A DNA stretch of 64,000 nt from CP2-2F sp034436355 (GTDB lineage Bacteria > Chloroflexota > Anaerolineae > Aggregatilineales > UBA2796), in NCBI GenBank assembly GCA_034436355.1, contig DAOTVQ010000030.1:62001-126000 (forward strand), read 5' to 3'. The notes beneath the pieces were generated by a model. That model searched no databases. It saw nothing but the letters and a program-made list of their open reading frames with translations, and was not told the origin of the DNA. The translations under genes and the position numbers were made by a program. Of this stretch, positions 50,289 to 63,042 are shown piece by piece (position 1 is the first letter of the stretch; each line of letters starts with the position of its first letter).

Positions 50289-52604
50289 CTAACCTTTCCT
50301 CAGCACCAGAATGCCCTGCTTTCCGTGCAGTTTCAGGCGTTGGCTGCCTTGCCGTTCAAGGATGAGTGAGTCGTCTGCACACTGATAGTCGGTAAGGCTG
50401 ATTTCTGCGAAAAACTCAGGCGGCTCGGTCTTGAGCGTTACGCCTGCTTCGTCAACGATCAGGTCGGTCACTTCCGCAGTTAGGTAATGCACCTGAATGC
50501 CTTCGGCAGGTTGCCACGCTAAGGGCAAGATCAGCCCGCGCCGCGCTGCGACATGCAGCGAATGCCCACCAAAGTGTGCGACGCCGCCTACCGAGAGCGT
50601 CGTCTCAATCGGGTCATCCTGATAGTTGTTGATGAACAGAAAGCTGCCATTCTCACCCTCTGAAAGATGTACATCTGCCCAATCGCTCAGGCTGAAATAG
50701 GATGGGCAGCCTATACGGTTCGCCATTTGGTGCAGGATGTCGAGGTCTTCTAGCGTATTGGCTGCCAGCGCCGCACCCAGCACCATCACCTGCCCTTGCC
50801 CAACCTGTTTGAGGAAGCCAACCGTCTGCCCGTCTGCCGAGACGGCAAAGACCTCATCAAAACTGCCCTCATAGGTTTCTAGAAAGGTAACGGGAACATC
50901 GCGGTGGTTAAAGGCATGGAGTGTGGCAGGCGCAAAAGGCGGCGCGCTGTGGCAGGCTTGAACGCCAAGCGCCGTTTGCAGCATCGTGCAAGGCATGTGA
51001 TCGAAGGTTTCTTCAGGTAAGCGCCCAACGATGATCAGCTTGCCGCCCTGCTGAAGGTAGTCTGCTAACTTCTGCTGCACAGCTGCCTCACACTGCTTGT
51101 CCAGCATCACCCACAGGCTAGGTCGCTCTGCGGCGTTGAGTTCGGCACGGGCAAGTTCAAGCGCATCGAAGGGACGGTGCGTTAGCGCCAGTCCACGCCC
51201 TAGCCAGTCAAAGAGGATCACCTCGCGCTGATGGGTGAGGATATCCGTCAGTGGTTGGGTGAAGGCGTTATTCACTTCGGTTAGGAAGGCATCTAACACG
51301 AAGCCGATGGTGGTCACCGTCTTGGGACGAGCGCGCACCAATGCCTGTCCGTAGGCAGCCAGCACACGGGAGAGTTTGGGATAGCGGGCGTAATGGCGGC
51401 GCAGCGTGCCATCCTTGCGGACGGGATGTCCCCAGTTGTGGCGCTTGACAGGGCTGAGCAGCGGATCATTCTCGCCATCAAAGAATGAATAGTGGTTGAT
51501 GGCGCGCATTCCACAGGCAATGCACAAGCGGCTGTGCAGATCGTAGAGTGAGGCTTGCGCGCCGCTGAAATCCTGATTGCCACCTGCCTGAAATTCGATT
51601 GAGAAAAGCGGCTGCTCAGGGCGTTGCAGGGCTTTGGTCATCGCGTTTACCAGCAGCAGTTGGTGGAAGTTGCCTTCACCAATGAACAGCGGATAAACAT
51701 CGGTGGCGCTGACCATGCCTTCTATCGCCATTGCTTGCACCAACTGCGAAAGACCAATCGGGAAGGTTTTGCCGCCGTTGGCAAAGCCGTGAACGTTCAC
51801 AACAGGCGGCACTGCCATGCCGTGCGCTTTGGCGCGTTCCCAAAGGTGCGCGGTGTAGGCGTGCAGGTAGCCGCGATAAAAGCGGCGGTAGTCTTCCAGC
51901 AGGGCAGCCGCGTAAGGTGCTTGTGGCTGCGTGATTGTCTGGTGCAAGAAGTGTGGTAGATCGTCGGCAGGGTAGCGCTGTGCAAGCCATTCGCCGTAGG
52001 TTTCGCGCAGATAACTGGCAAAACGCGCGAGGGTGTCAGGGTTCACATCCACAATGTTCCTGACCCATTGAATCATGCCCATCTCGTTATCCAACTGCAC
52101 CAGTAGAATCTTGCCGCCATGCGTTATTTGGCGCGGCGCCAACACCTGAAAGACTGCCTGATACCACTGCTCAACGCATTTCAGGAAGTCAGGGTGCAGG
52201 TAGCTAACCACATTGTGCGCCTTGCCATCCTGGGCGAGGAAAGCAACCTGCGGATGGCGGCTAAACACCCAAGGCGGAATGCCCTCGTTGATGGTTTCCG
52301 CCATGATGTACGGACCGGGGCGTGCAATGATGAACAAGCCCATCTCCGCCGCCAAATCCAGAAAGCCTGCAAGGTTACGCATAGGGTGCGTATGCCCATC
52401 CAGATCAGACAGATCGGGCTGCGGTTGGTGCCACAGCCAAGGGATATAACTGGCAACTGTGCTAAAGCCTGCTGCCTTCAGCAAGCCCAGCCGCTGCGCC
52501 CACTGATCAGCAGGTGCGCGGAAATAATGAAATTCGCCCGCCTGAATGAACAGCGGCTGATCGTCTAACCAAAACTGACCATCTTGAACGTAAAAGCGCG
52601 GCAT
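50289..52604 (-). CDS. GH35 family beta-glycosidase
   Basis: 771 aa, cytoplasmic. N-terminal barrel: GEFHYFRAPADQWAQRL, ASYIPWLWH, RPGPYIMAE, VQLDNEMG with the acid/base Glu, and FSIEFQAG with the nucleophile Glu. GH35 is mostly beta-galactosidase, but a beta-1,2-glucosyltransferase of this family is known to act on 1,2-beta-glucan. With two GH144-like genes beside it, a role on beta-glucan products is plausible. AAGGA lies before the ATG; nine bases after the GH144-like gene. Confidence 0.85.
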   Translation of the reverse strand: MPRFYVQDGQFWLDDQPLFIQAGEFHYFRAPADQWAQRLGLLKAAGFSTVASYIPWLWHQPQPDLSDLDGHTHPMRNLAGFLDLAAEMGLFIIARPGPYIMAETINEGIPPWVFSRHPQVAFLAQDGKAHNVVSYLHPDFLKCVEQWYQAVFQVLAPRQITHGGKILLVQLDNEMGMIQWVRNIVDVNPDTLARFASYLRETYGEWLAQRYPADDLPHFLHQTITQPQAPYAAALLEDYRRFYRGYLHAYTAHLWERAKAHGMAVPPVVNVHGFANGGKTFPIGLSQLVQAMAIEGMVSATDVYPLFIGEGNFHQLLLVNAMTKALQRPEQPLFSIEFQAGGNQDFSGAQASLYDLHSRLCIACGMRAINHYSFFDGENDPLLSPVKRHNWGHPVRKDGTLRRHYARYPKLSRVLAAYGQALVRARPKTVTTIGFVLDAFLTEVNNAFTQPLTDILTHQREVILFDWLGRGLALTHRPFDALELARAELNAAERPSLWVMLDKQCEAAVQQKLADYLQQGGKLIIVGRLPEETFDHMPCTMLQTALGVQACHSAPPFAPATLHAFNHRDVPVTFLETYEGSFDEVFAVSADGQTVGFLKQVGQGQVMVLGAALAANTLEDLDILHQMANRIGCPSYFSLSDWADVHLSEGENGSFLFINNYQDDPIETTLSVGGVAHFGGHSLHVAARRGLILPLAWQPAEGIQVHYLTAEVTDLIVDEAGVTLKTEPPEFFAEISLTDYQCADDSLILERQGSQRLKLHGKQGILVLRKG

Positions 52605-52613
52605 GGCTGTTCC

Positions 52614-53852
52614 TTACTGGGTGCGGGTGCGTTCGGTAAAGCGCAAAATGGCTAGCGCGTCCTGAATCAGGCGGCTGTTGGTATAGACATTCCAAACTAA
52701 CTTGCTCAGATAGTTCTCGATCATCAGCAGCGAACAGCCTTTATCTATGCCATAGAGTGCTTGGCTGTACCAAGGCGGCTGGACGGCGAGGTTGTAGGCA
52801 TCGAAAAAGCCATAGTTTCCCCACGTTTGCGGCTGATGGTGAAAGAGGTAGTTCAGCATCGCCAGCGTTTCCTCAGGGATGAAGGGCAAGCACGAAAGTG
52901 CGCTGTAGATGGAGACCGTGCCGCTATGCCACGGCTCATGGCGTGCAGGGGTGCTGCCTGCCACCTCATAACCGTGTGGGCTATCGCCGGCGCTCAGTCC
53001 CCAGCTTTCGGCGTGATAGGTCTTGAACTGATCGGCGTGCGCGATGCAAAAGGCTCGGTTGGCAAGGGCTGCCAAACGTGTGTTGCTGAACCAGTCAATG
53101 CCGTCAGGGTCAAGGTAGCGCCCTGTATCCAGCCATGCCTCGCTAAATTGGTAGACGAACAGGGTGCCGCCGGGCGTGATGATGATCTCATGCCCATCCC
53201 AATACCCTTTATCGCGCCGAAAGCCCTGATAGAGGCGGCGCGCCAGATCAGGCGCTAGGCGTGTGGCTGCTTGCAGATACATCATCTTTTGTTCAGCCGC
53301 CATATCCCACTGGCTGATGAAGCCGGGCTGATCATCTACATAATCACCATCCCGATCTGGGTTATATGCCATGCGAAAGAGCGACTGCCCATCGCGCTCA
53401 AAGACGATGAAGTTCCAGTCCACACGCTCCAGAAGGGCTTGGGCAAGTTCGCGCACTTGTGCGTCCTGAAAGTAGGCGGCTGCCGTGATGACGCCGTTCA
53501 AACACAGGGCGGTATCAATGGTGGAGTATTCACATTTGCCCAAGCGCTGTGCGGTTTCCATGTGCAGGTAGTGGGCAAAAAAGCCGCGATGATGGCTGGC
53601 ACGCTCTAAGAGCATTTGCAGCGTGCCGCGTGTGAGTTCGAGCGCTTCTTGGTGCGGCAAAAGACCACGCTCACTGGCAATCACCCACGCTGTGAGGGCG
53701 AACCCGCTGGCTGCGATAGACGCTATCTGCGGCTGCTTTGTGGAATCGACTGTTAGCCCAAAGCCTGGGCTGTGTGGGTTGCGGTTGGTAAAGTCCAGAA
53801 AGAAGGCGATAGAGCCTTCTAATTCACGCTGAAGGATGGTCTGTGTATCCAT
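52614..53852 (-). CDS. GH144-like (glycoamylase-fold) glucanase, cytoplasmic
   Basis: 412 aa without signal peptide. The (alpha/alpha)6 fold typical for PF10091: IASIAASGFALTAWVI, STIDTALCLNGVITAAAYF, DMAAEQKMMYL, WDGHEIIITPGGTLF, and FSEAWLDTGRYLDPDGIDW. The GH144 family holds endo-beta-1,2-glucanases. This copy seems more diverged than the secreted one at 54878, with HETP-like HRG blocks altered. It starts 29 bases inside the end of the lacI gene, so they are translated together. The intracellular place suggests work on short imported oligosaccharides. Confidence 0.75.
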   Translation of the reverse strand: MDTQTILQRELEGSIAFFLDFTNRNPHSPGFGLTVDSTKQPQIASIAASGFALTAWVIASERGLLPHQEALELTRGTLQMLLERASHHRGFFAHYLHMETAQRLGKCEYSTIDTALCLNGVITAAAYFQDAQVRELAQALLERVDWNFIVFERDGQSLFRMAYNPDRDGDYVDDQPGFISQWDMAAEQKMMYLQAATRLAPDLARRLYQGFRRDKGYWDGHEIIITPGGTLFVYQFSEAWLDTGRYLDPDGIDWFSNTRLAALANRAFCIAHADQFKTYHAESWGLSAGDSPHGYEVAGSTPARHEPWHSGTVSIYSALSCLPFIPEETLAMLNYLFHHQPQTWGNYGFFDAYNLAVQPPWYSQALYGIDKGCSLLMIENYLSKLVWNVYTNSRLIQDALAILRFTERTRTQ

Positions 53853-54831
53853 CTAATGGCTCACTTTTCAAGGTGGAAGATTGACGCGGGATGAAGTGTG
53901 TGGGAATACGCTGCAACTGGAAAGGCTTTTCGCCGTCCAGTTTGTTGATCAATTGCTGGACGGCAAGCGTTCCCCATTCAAAGCGTGAGGCGCCGACCGT
54001 CGAGAGGGACGGCTGCATATAGCGCGAGAGGGGAATATCATCAAAGCCGACCACCGCAATATCTTCAGGGGCGCGAAGCTGATGTGCCTTCATCGCCCGC
54101 AGAAAGCCGATTGCCATCTGATCGTTGGCGCAAAAGACTGCCTCTGGGCGGTTGGTCGGGAGAATGTGCATGGCAACCTCATAGCCGGACTGTTCCGTGA
54201 AGCGCCCCTGATAGGTCTGCACAACCAGTCCGTGCTGCTCCGCCTCTGCCAAGAATGTTGCCATGCGCTCAGCGTTATCGAAGGAATCCGTCGCACCCGC
54301 TACAAAGGCAAGATTGCGAAAGCCTTGCTGGTAGAGGTGCTGAAAAGCACCGCGCACGCCTGAGGTGTTATCCAACAGCAAGGGTAAGATGAAATCGTTT
54401 TGCAGGAAGCGATCCAAAACGACGATAGGGAAACGGTGGGAAGCTAATTTCAGCACTGCCTCGTTCGGGATTTTGGAATCAAAGATAATAGCGCCGTCCA
54501 CTTGGCGGTGCAGCAGCATACGCCGCGTAGAACGGCTTTCCGGGCAGACCAGTAATTCATAGTCGGTCGTCTCTAAGATGACATTGTGAATACCCTCTAG
54601 AATTTCCTCATAGAATGCGCCGCCAAAGCGGGTGATAAAGACGCCAAGCGTGTGCGTTTTGCGCTTTTTCAGGTGGCGGGCAAAAGCATTCGGCGCGTAG
54701 TTCAGTTCTTCGGCAGCCTCACGCACGCGCTGGCGCGTCGTTTCACCAATCGTGCCTTTGTTGTTCAGTGCATAGGAGGCGGTCGTAATGCTCACGCCCG
54801 CCCGTTTGGCGACATCTCGGATGGTTGTCAT
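53824..54831 (-). CDS. LacI-family transcriptional regulator
   Basis: 335 aa from ATG at 54831. One standard HTH (TIRDVAKRAGVSITTASYALNN), hinge helix, then the sugar-binding domain (FDDIPLSRYMQPSLST). Placed inside the glucanase operon between the two GH144-like genes, it probably controls this operon. A 13-base inverted repeat, TGTGC/GCACA with three central bases, at 54859-54871 just upstream is a possible operator. Confidence 0.92.
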   Translation of the reverse strand: MTTIRDVAKRAGVSITTASYALNNKGTIGETTRQRVREAAEELNYAPNAFARHLKKRKTHTLGVFITRFGGAFYEEILEGIHNVILETTDYELLVCPESRSTRRMLLHRQVDGAIIFDSKIPNEAVLKLASHRFPIVVLDRFLQNDFILPLLLDNTSGVRGAFQHLYQQGFRNLAFVAGATDSFDNAERMATFLAEAEQHGLVVQTYQGRFTEQSGYEVAMHILPTNRPEAVFCANDQMAIGFLRAMKAHQLRAPEDIAVVGFDDIPLSRYMQPSLSTVGASRFEWGTLAVQQLINKLDGEKPFQLQRIPTHFIPRQSSTLKSEPLDGYTDHPSA

Positions 54832-54858
54832 GCGTTGCTCTATTCTGTGATTGATGAT

Positions 54859-54871
54859 TGTGCGTTGCACA
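54859..54871. promoter_or_regulatory. Possible operator upstream of the second lacI gene
   Basis: Inverted repeat TGTGC-GTT-GCACA, 28 bases before the ATG of lacI at 54831 and seven bases before (in the gene direction, after) the GH144 stop. No promoter is clearly attached. Confidence 0.3.
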
Positions 54872-54877
54872 GGCGCG

Positions 54878-56152
54878 TTATTGGGTTAGTCCTAGTCGCT
54901 GCAATCCGCGCTGGATGTGTTCGTTGTTCATGGCGATGGTATAGATCAAGTCATTTTCATAATTTGCCAGCATCAGCAGGGCAATGCCTTTATCAATCCC
55001 GATCACATCGCTGGCGTACCAATTTTTGCTCAGGTTGTAGGCATCCCGAAAACCATAGCGCCCTTTCAATGGCACGATGTTGTAGTAGTTCAGCATTGCC
55101 TGCGCTGCCTCTTCGGGCAGGAACAAGATCGAGGCGATGGCGGCATACGGCGGGACGGTGTCATCTACCCGATGGGCGCTGTTATCGTAGCCGGAAGGCG
55201 GCGCGCCGTACAGCCCACTGTAGCCATTCGGTCCGTCGCAAGCGCTTAAGCCCCACGCCACAGGGCTTAAGGTTTGGTAGGTATCCTGCATGTCTACGGC
55301 GAAGTCATAATGCGCCTTTGCTGCCCGCACCGAGTTCTCGAACCAGTCCACGCCTTGGCGGTCGCGGTAGCCACGAAAATCCAGCCATGCGTGGCTGAAC
55401 TGATGGGTGAACAGTGATCCGAACCACGAATGAATGAATGGCTCACCCTTGCCATAGGCGGCAGTGCGACGGCGAAAGCCGTAGTACAGGCTGTCGTCTG
55501 TGGCGTAGGTCGGCGACCCGGCTGCCAGCACGTATAACATCAGTTGCTCGGCATAGAAATCCCAGTGACCCTCAAAGCCTTTCTCAGGGCGATACGCCAT
55601 GTGGAACATGGTACGGGACTCATCCACAAACCACCGCCAGTTCACCTCACGGTAAAGCTGCTCCGCTTGGGACTGTATTTCGCCGCCGAAGTAGTCGCCG
55701 GCGGTTAGCACACCCATCATCAGGATGGCGGTATCAATGCTGGAGACCTCGCTGTTCCAGGCGCGCTGCCCTGTCGTCATATCCACAAAGTGATAGAAGA
55801 AGCCGTTCACGCGCTCCATACGCAGCAGTGTGGCAAGCGTTCGGGCAGTTCGCTCAGCGCCTTCGGCGTGGCTGATGTAGCCTTTCTCAACGCCGATAGG
55901 ATAGGCGCTCAGCGCAAAGCCCACCGCCGCCATGCTGGCGATGCCCACCGACCCCGGATACCGATCTCGCACCAGCCCATAGCCAGCACTGGCAGGATCG
56001 GTATTGGTCTGCTCCCAGAAATAGTCAAAAGCGCCTTTCATCTCGTAGGCGATGACCGCCTCCAGCGAAGCGCTCTGGCTGGGCAGAGCAGGCAGCGGAA
56101 CCCCGCCCGCCAACCACAGCAGCATGAAGATAAGCAACAGCCCTTTATTCAC
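54878..56152 (-). CDS. GH144-like secreted endo-glucanase
   Basis: 424 aa. GTG at 56152 starts a signal peptide (MNKGLLLIFMLLWLAGG, cleavage near LPS); an upstream TTG is open but less likely. The glycoamylase/GH144 blocks are FDYFWEQTNTDPASAGYGL, IASMAAVGFALSA, NGFFYHFVDMTTG, SSIDTAILMMGVLTAGDYF, FYAEQLMLYVLA and HAWLDFRGYRD. It should act outside the cell to break a polymer into oligomers taken up by the adjacent ABC permeases. The start overlaps the permease stop by eight bases. Confidence 0.8.
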   Translation of the reverse strand: MNKGLLLIFMLLWLAGGVPLPALPSQSASLEAVIAYEMKGAFDYFWEQTNTDPASAGYGLVRDRYPGSVGIASMAAVGFALSAYPIGVEKGYISHAEGAERTARTLATLLRMERVNGFFYHFVDMTTGQRAWNSEVSSIDTAILMMGVLTAGDYFGGEIQSQAEQLYREVNWRWFVDESRTMFHMAYRPEKGFEGHWDFYAEQLMLYVLAAGSPTYATDDSLYYGFRRRTAAYGKGEPFIHSWFGSLFTHQFSHAWLDFRGYRDRQGVDWFENSVRAAKAHYDFAVDMQDTYQTLSPVAWGLSACDGPNGYSGLYGAPPSGYDNSAHRVDDTVPPYAAIASILFLPEEAAQAMLNYYNIVPLKGRYGFRDAYNLSKNWYASDVIGIDKGIALLMLANYENDLIYTIAMNNEHIQRGLQRLGLTQ

Positions 56153-57092
56153 CGGTAACACCCGTCCTTTCAACCGATTCGACGAACCATCGCTGCAAGA
56201 TAAAATACATCACCAACAGCGGCAGGATGTTCAAAAATGTGCCGCTCATCTTCACTGCTTCATTCAAGCGGTCGAAAATGTTCACGACGCCGGGCGGATA
56301 GAGATTTTCATAGGCTTGCACAAAGCGCGAAAGCTGCATTGGCAACGTGGTAATGCCGCCCTCAAGGAAAATAGCGGTTAGGAATGTCTCGTTCCAATAC
56401 CACACTGTGGAGAAGATCATAGAGACAATGTAAGCAGGCAGCGCGGCGGGCATGGCAATTGTTCGGAAGATGCGTAGGTCTGAAGCGCCATCCAGCCGCG
56501 CCGACTCTTCAAGCACTTTGGGCAGCGAAAGAAAACCCTGATAAAAGATCAGGATGAAAATGGCGCTGCGATAGCCTTGCCCTAGCAAGGCGGGCAGGAT
56601 GAGCGCCAACGGATCGCCTAACAGCCCGAACTGGCGGTAAGTCAACATTTGCGGAATAACTGTGTTTTGCGGCGGGATGATGAAGGTGGCAAGGATCAGC
56701 AAAAAGATCAGCGATTTGCCCCTGAAGCGGTAGCGTGCCAGCCCATAGCCAACGAGGGAAGCGACGAAGGTTTGCAGCGCAGCAGGCGTTACGCTCATTA
56801 AAAACGATATCATCAGCGTGTTAGGATAGTTCAGCACGCGAAAGGCTTTGACATAGTTGCCCAGATATAGCTCGGTGGGCACCCACTGCACCATCGGATT
56901 CAGCAGATCGCCCGCGCTTTTGATGCTGGTGATGAACATGAACAGCAGCGGATTCAGATAAACGAAGCCGATAGCGATCAGCAAGGCATACAGCACTATG
57001 TTGAACAGCAACCCATGCCGCGCACGGCTGCCCAAGAACAGCCCGCGCAGACGATCTACCGTAGGATGGTAAAGCACTTTAGCGCTAATCAT
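56145..57092 (-). CDS. CUT1 sugar ABC permease (MalG-like), pair 2
   Basis: 315 aa, six helices. EAA loop LEESARLDGASDLRIFRTIAMPAALPA. The start ATG at 57092 overlaps the previous stop by four bases (ATGA). With the permease at 57089 it forms the second complete permease pair of this operon. Confidence 0.92.
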   Translation of the reverse strand: MISAKVLYHPTVDRLRGLFLGSRARHGLLFNIVLYALLIAIGFVYLNPLLFMFITSIKSAGDLLNPMVQWVPTELYLGNYVKAFRVLNYPNTLMISFLMSVTPAALQTFVASLVGYGLARYRFRGKSLIFLLILATFIIPPQNTVIPQMLTYRQFGLLGDPLALILPALLGQGYRSAIFILIFYQGFLSLPKVLEESARLDGASDLRIFRTIAMPAALPAYIVSMIFSTVWYWNETFLTAIFLEGGITTLPMQLSRFVQAYENLYPPGVVNIFDRLNEAVKMSGTFLNILPLLVMYFILQRWFVESVERTGVTGE

Positions 57093-57976
57093 CGCAAGCC
57101 CCTTTGCGCCCAACGCCGCAGCGATAGATAGATCATTCCCAGCAAGATCACCATCACACCAAAGTAGATAAACGACATAGCGCTGGCATAGCCAATGCCG
57201 CCGTGAATATCATAGGTGCGGTCGTAAATGTAGCGGATCACCCTGTTTTCAGAGAAATGCGAGAGCGTGACGATGGTGTACACAGCGTTGACCACTGTTG
57301 CCGTAGCCAGCGAAGGTAAGGTGATCTTCCAAAACGACTCCCAGCCGGAGGCGCCATCAATGGCGGCTGCCTCATAGATGCTGTGATCCACTTTCTGCAA
57401 ACTTGCCAAGTAGATCAGGATTTGCACGCCGGAAAACCACAGGATCAGGATGAACGAAGTCAGCAGGTATTCCACTGGGCTACGCAGCGCGCTTGGCAGC
57501 TCTGCCAAAAATTCGCTCACCGCTGCTATATCGGTGATGCCCGGCACAGAAGCCACGCCTTGCGCCGTCAGCTCTTTGATGACGGGTCCACTGGTGATGA
57601 CAATCGGCAAAAAGAAAATCGTGCGAAAGACGCTCTTGAACCGAAAGCGCAGGTTTAGGAACAGTGCGATCAACATCGCAAAGATCAGCACAATTGGCAC
57701 AGAGACAAGCGTCTCGACCGTGTAGCCAATCAGCAGTTCCACAAAGTTCGGATCGGTGAACAGGGCGCGTGTGTAGTTTGCCCATTCCACAAAGTTCAGC
57801 GTGATGCCGCTGGTCGTCACAGTGACCTGATTCAGGCTGTAGTGAAAGGTTTCGATGAGTGGCAGAAAGGTGAACAAGGCGAAACCAACCACCCACAGCA
57901 GGATGAAGGCATACCCGTGCAGGGCTTCCTGCGTGCGAAGGCTGATCTCACCACGTGCGTGCCGACGCGTTGTCAT
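57089..57976 (-). CDS. CUT1 sugar ABC permease (MalF-like), pair 2
   Basis: 295 aa, six helices; EAA loop YEAAAIDGASGWESFWKITLPSLATA. ATG at 57976 overlaps the stop of the upstream gene (ATGA). An outer loop between helices 3 and 4 (KELTAQGVASVPGITDIAAVSEFL) is a little longer than average. Confidence 0.92.
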   Translation of the reverse strand: MTTRRHARGEISLRTQEALHGYAFILLWVVGFALFTFLPLIETFHYSLNQVTVTTSGITLNFVEWANYTRALFTDPNFVELLIGYTVETLVSVPIVLIFAMLIALFLNLRFRFKSVFRTIFFLPIVITSGPVIKELTAQGVASVPGITDIAAVSEFLAELPSALRSPVEYLLTSFILILWFSGVQILIYLASLQKVDHSIYEAAAIDGASGWESFWKITLPSLATATVVNAVYTIVTLSHFSENRVIRYIYDRTYDIHGGIGYASAMSFIYFGVMVILLGMIYLSLRRWAQRGLR

Positions 57977-60115
57977 GGCGTATTCTCCCAAAGCAAAGCC
58001 TTGCGTGCCTCAATGCGCTGACCGCCATAGATGAAAGGCTGTGCGCTGTAGTTGACGATGATCTGCTGCCCATTGGCATAGGTGGTGGCAAAAACGTCTG
58101 CTGCCAGCTTTTGGCGGGCGATGATCGGCTGCCCACGCACAGGGGCAAGCAAGGCATTCATCTGCTGATAGGTTTGCCGAACCTGCTCACCCCACTGCGC
58201 GTAAGAGGAAGTGTAAATCCAGTTAGAGCGTGTGTTCAGCATGTTAGCGGTTGCCGCATAGGTCAGAAAATAGGAAGGGTAAATGCCGTAGTCAATGTGG
58301 CGCAGCAGGTCTTCTTGCAGGTTGGACGAAAAGTTAAGCGCGCTGCCGTAGTAAGGCACATAGCCGGATAGCACAATCGGCAGGAATGGCACGGACTCGG
58401 CTGTGTAGATGTAGCCGTTGCTGCCGAGCGGCATATCGTAGTAGGCGGCTGCCATGCCCAACAGGTAATCATTCGGGCGGTAAAAACTCAGCCGCACAGG
58501 TGATTCGCCTAGCAGCGTTTGGTAGGCGCTGAGGGCTGCCTCGCGGCTGAAGGGCGGTGCTGTCCTGAAATCGGTGTAGAGCGTTGACCCAATGCTATCC
58601 AGCGCCAAGCCAACTTTCAACTGCGCGGCGATGTCGTTTGTGAGCGTTGTGTAGCGCCGCTGAAGGGCATCGAAGGTGAAGTAATAATTGTAAGCGCGGT
58701 TGTAACCTTCCATGCTGACGCCCGTGATCGCCATTGCTACATCGTTACGCGGCGAGTAGCCCGCTTCTCCCCAAAAGGCAGCTTGCGGATCAAGATAAAG
58801 CCAGAAATAGCCATCGGCTGCCGTCACCTTTTCAACGATGGCGCGCAGTTCGTCTAGGCTGCCTAGCCCGCTTTCTAGGGCAAGCGTATGTGGCGGCATG
58901 GTCGTCGCGCCAAGCGGCTGCCAGCCGTAATAAATGACCTGTGGGTTAGCCACTTGCAGCCCTTCTAGAATCTCGCGCATTTGGCGAAGGGTCGTCATTG
59001 GCACAAAGCGATCCCAGAACAGGACTCGTTCTTTATCCCCGCCCAAACATTCAAGGCGAATGCCAATGTTCGGGTTGGAGTCCGTGTGTTGCTGCAAGCG
59101 TCCTGCCTCCACCAAGTAGCGTTGGTAGCTGCGCGCCATGCCAACGTAACTTGCCGCCTCGCCGCTGAGGAAGCGGTAGTGCATCACCACATCAAAGGCG
59201 TTAGGCTGCCTTTGAATGGTGGTGACGCCCGCACCAGAGCGATTGGTTGCTTGGAAATAGCTCTGGTTGTAGAGAAAGGCGTTGTACAGGAAGTTGAAAT
59301 TGGTCAGGATGCCCGCAGGATGCACCTGAAGTTCGCCGTAGGCAGCGCCTTGTTCCACCACTGCCAAAAAGGCGTTTTGCCCTTCGCCATGCACCATGCC
59401 AAAGACGGGAAGGCTGATCGGCAAAGGCGGATTCACACTTGGGTTGAGGGGCATCTTGCCAATCATGCCCAAATCTGCGCCGTAGTAGCGCCCGTAGAAC
59501 ATATTCTTTGCCTTGGTCGAATCGGCGAATGGAATCAGGCTGCCAATGCCATCCGGCAGGAACATATAGCCGTCCGTGCTGCCGCCGCGTGTGGCGCCAA
59601 AGAAAGGATACAGGTAAAGCAGCCCCAGCCGCGCTTTTGGGTTTCCCTCTCGGATGGAAGCAAACGGCACTGTCACGCGCACGCCATCCGCTTCAAGGTG
59701 CAGGCTGATCGCAAGGCTGATCTCGTAGTCTAAGAAGGTGAGCTGTGCCAAAACGCCTTGTGGCACGGGCGTAACGGTCAGGGTGTGCGCGCTGTTGGTG
59801 ATCGAGATGCGCTTGTTGACCGCCCGTTCATCAAGGTATTCAAGGCTGACGCCGCTTTGGGCAAACGCCTGCCACGATCTGTTTAGGCGGTCGCCTTCCG
59901 CCAGCGTGTCAATGCCAGAATGCCACAGGTAGTCAGTGCGTTTATCGCGCACTTTGAAGGCAAGCGTCGTGAAATCAACGTAGAGTTGGAATAGGTCATT
60001 TTCAGCCACCAACTGGTAGGATTCGGGAATGCCCGTCGGACGGGCTTGGGCAACATTTGCCGAAAGGACAAAGCCGACCAAGAGCAGCCCTGCCAGCAGC
60101 TTGTGAAGGGTGTGC

Positions 60116-60123
<8 letters not shown>
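57973..60123 (-). CDS. Large secreted DUF5696-like protein
   Basis: 716 aa. GTG at 60123 is set by AGGAGGT nine bases before; it gives a signal peptide ending at AQA. The N-terminal 280 residues are beta-rich; after about residue 380 comes a barrel-like region with VIYYGWQPLGAT, YFWLYLDPQAAFWGEAGYSPRNDVAM, LALDSIGSTLYTDF, and at the end AQPFIYGGQRIEARKAL. It resembles the DUF5696 group, which I know from Gram-positive sugar clusters next to Yip1 proteins and CUT1 permeases; function not described to my knowledge. A glycosidase-like fold with catalytic Asp in YLDP and ALDSIGS is a reasonable guess. Confidence 0.65.
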
Positions 60124-62130
<2,007 letters not shown>

Positions 62131-62134
<4 letters not shown>

Positions 62135-63036
62135 CGCAGCCCCGAATGCGTCATGGTACTCATCACTTGGCTTTGCAAAAAGATGAAGATGATCAGGTTG
62201 GGCAAGAACATGATCAGCGCAGCGGCGGCGGCAATGCCCTGCCCGGCAACGGCGTTCGCGCCTGTCGTTGTGGTGGTCAGTGTGGTCAGGTAAAAAGCAA
62301 ACGTCCGCAAGTTTTCGTGGTTGATGTACAGCGCGGAGGTATCCGCATTGTTCCACGCCGCCTGAAAGGTGAGGATCGCAATGGTGGCAAGCGCCGGGCG
62401 GATCAAGGGCAAGATGATGCGCCAATAAATCTGCCAATCGGCGGCGCCATCAATACGCGCTGCCTCAATCACCTCATCAGGGACGCCATCTATGAACTGC
62501 TTGAGCAAAAACAGCCCAACAGGCAGCGCTAGGACGGGCAAAACATGCACCCAAAAGGTATCGAGCAGGTTCAGCCGTTCAATCACCAAAAAGCGCGGAA
62601 TGGTGACGGCAATCGGCACAAACATGAGCGCCACATTGTTAATGGCAAACAGAGTGCGCTTGAGTCCGAAGCGCTTTTTAGAGAGCGCGTAGGCTGCCAT
62701 GCTGGAGACCACGATAGACGCTGCAACCGTGGCAAGCGTGATCAGCACACTGTTGAACAAATAGCGGCTGACGGGAACGCCGGAACTGGACATCCGTGAG
62801 AACAGATCGGTGAAGTTTTTCAGCGTTGGGTTAATCACGAAAAAGCGCGGCGGATAGGCAAACAGTTCGTCCGGCGGCTTGAAGGCGCTGGAAAAGATGA
62901 AGATGATCGGCAGCAGCATCAGGGCGGATAGCGGCAACAGCAGGATATAAAACTTTAGCTGACTGACGTGAAACCCGCGTGGATTGATGCCCACATTGTG
63001 CAGTCGGTTAAACCGATGGCTTTTGCGCTTGCTCAT
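62131..63036 (-). CDS. CUT1 sugar ABC permease (MalG-like), pair 1
   Basis: 301 aa, six helices. EAA loop IEAARIDGAADWQIYWRIILPLIRPAL. ATG at 63036, six bases after the partner permease stop. The N-terminal cytoplasmic stretch MSKRKSHRFNRLHNVGINPRG is very basic. Confidence 0.92.
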
Positions 63037-63042
63037 AGCGGC

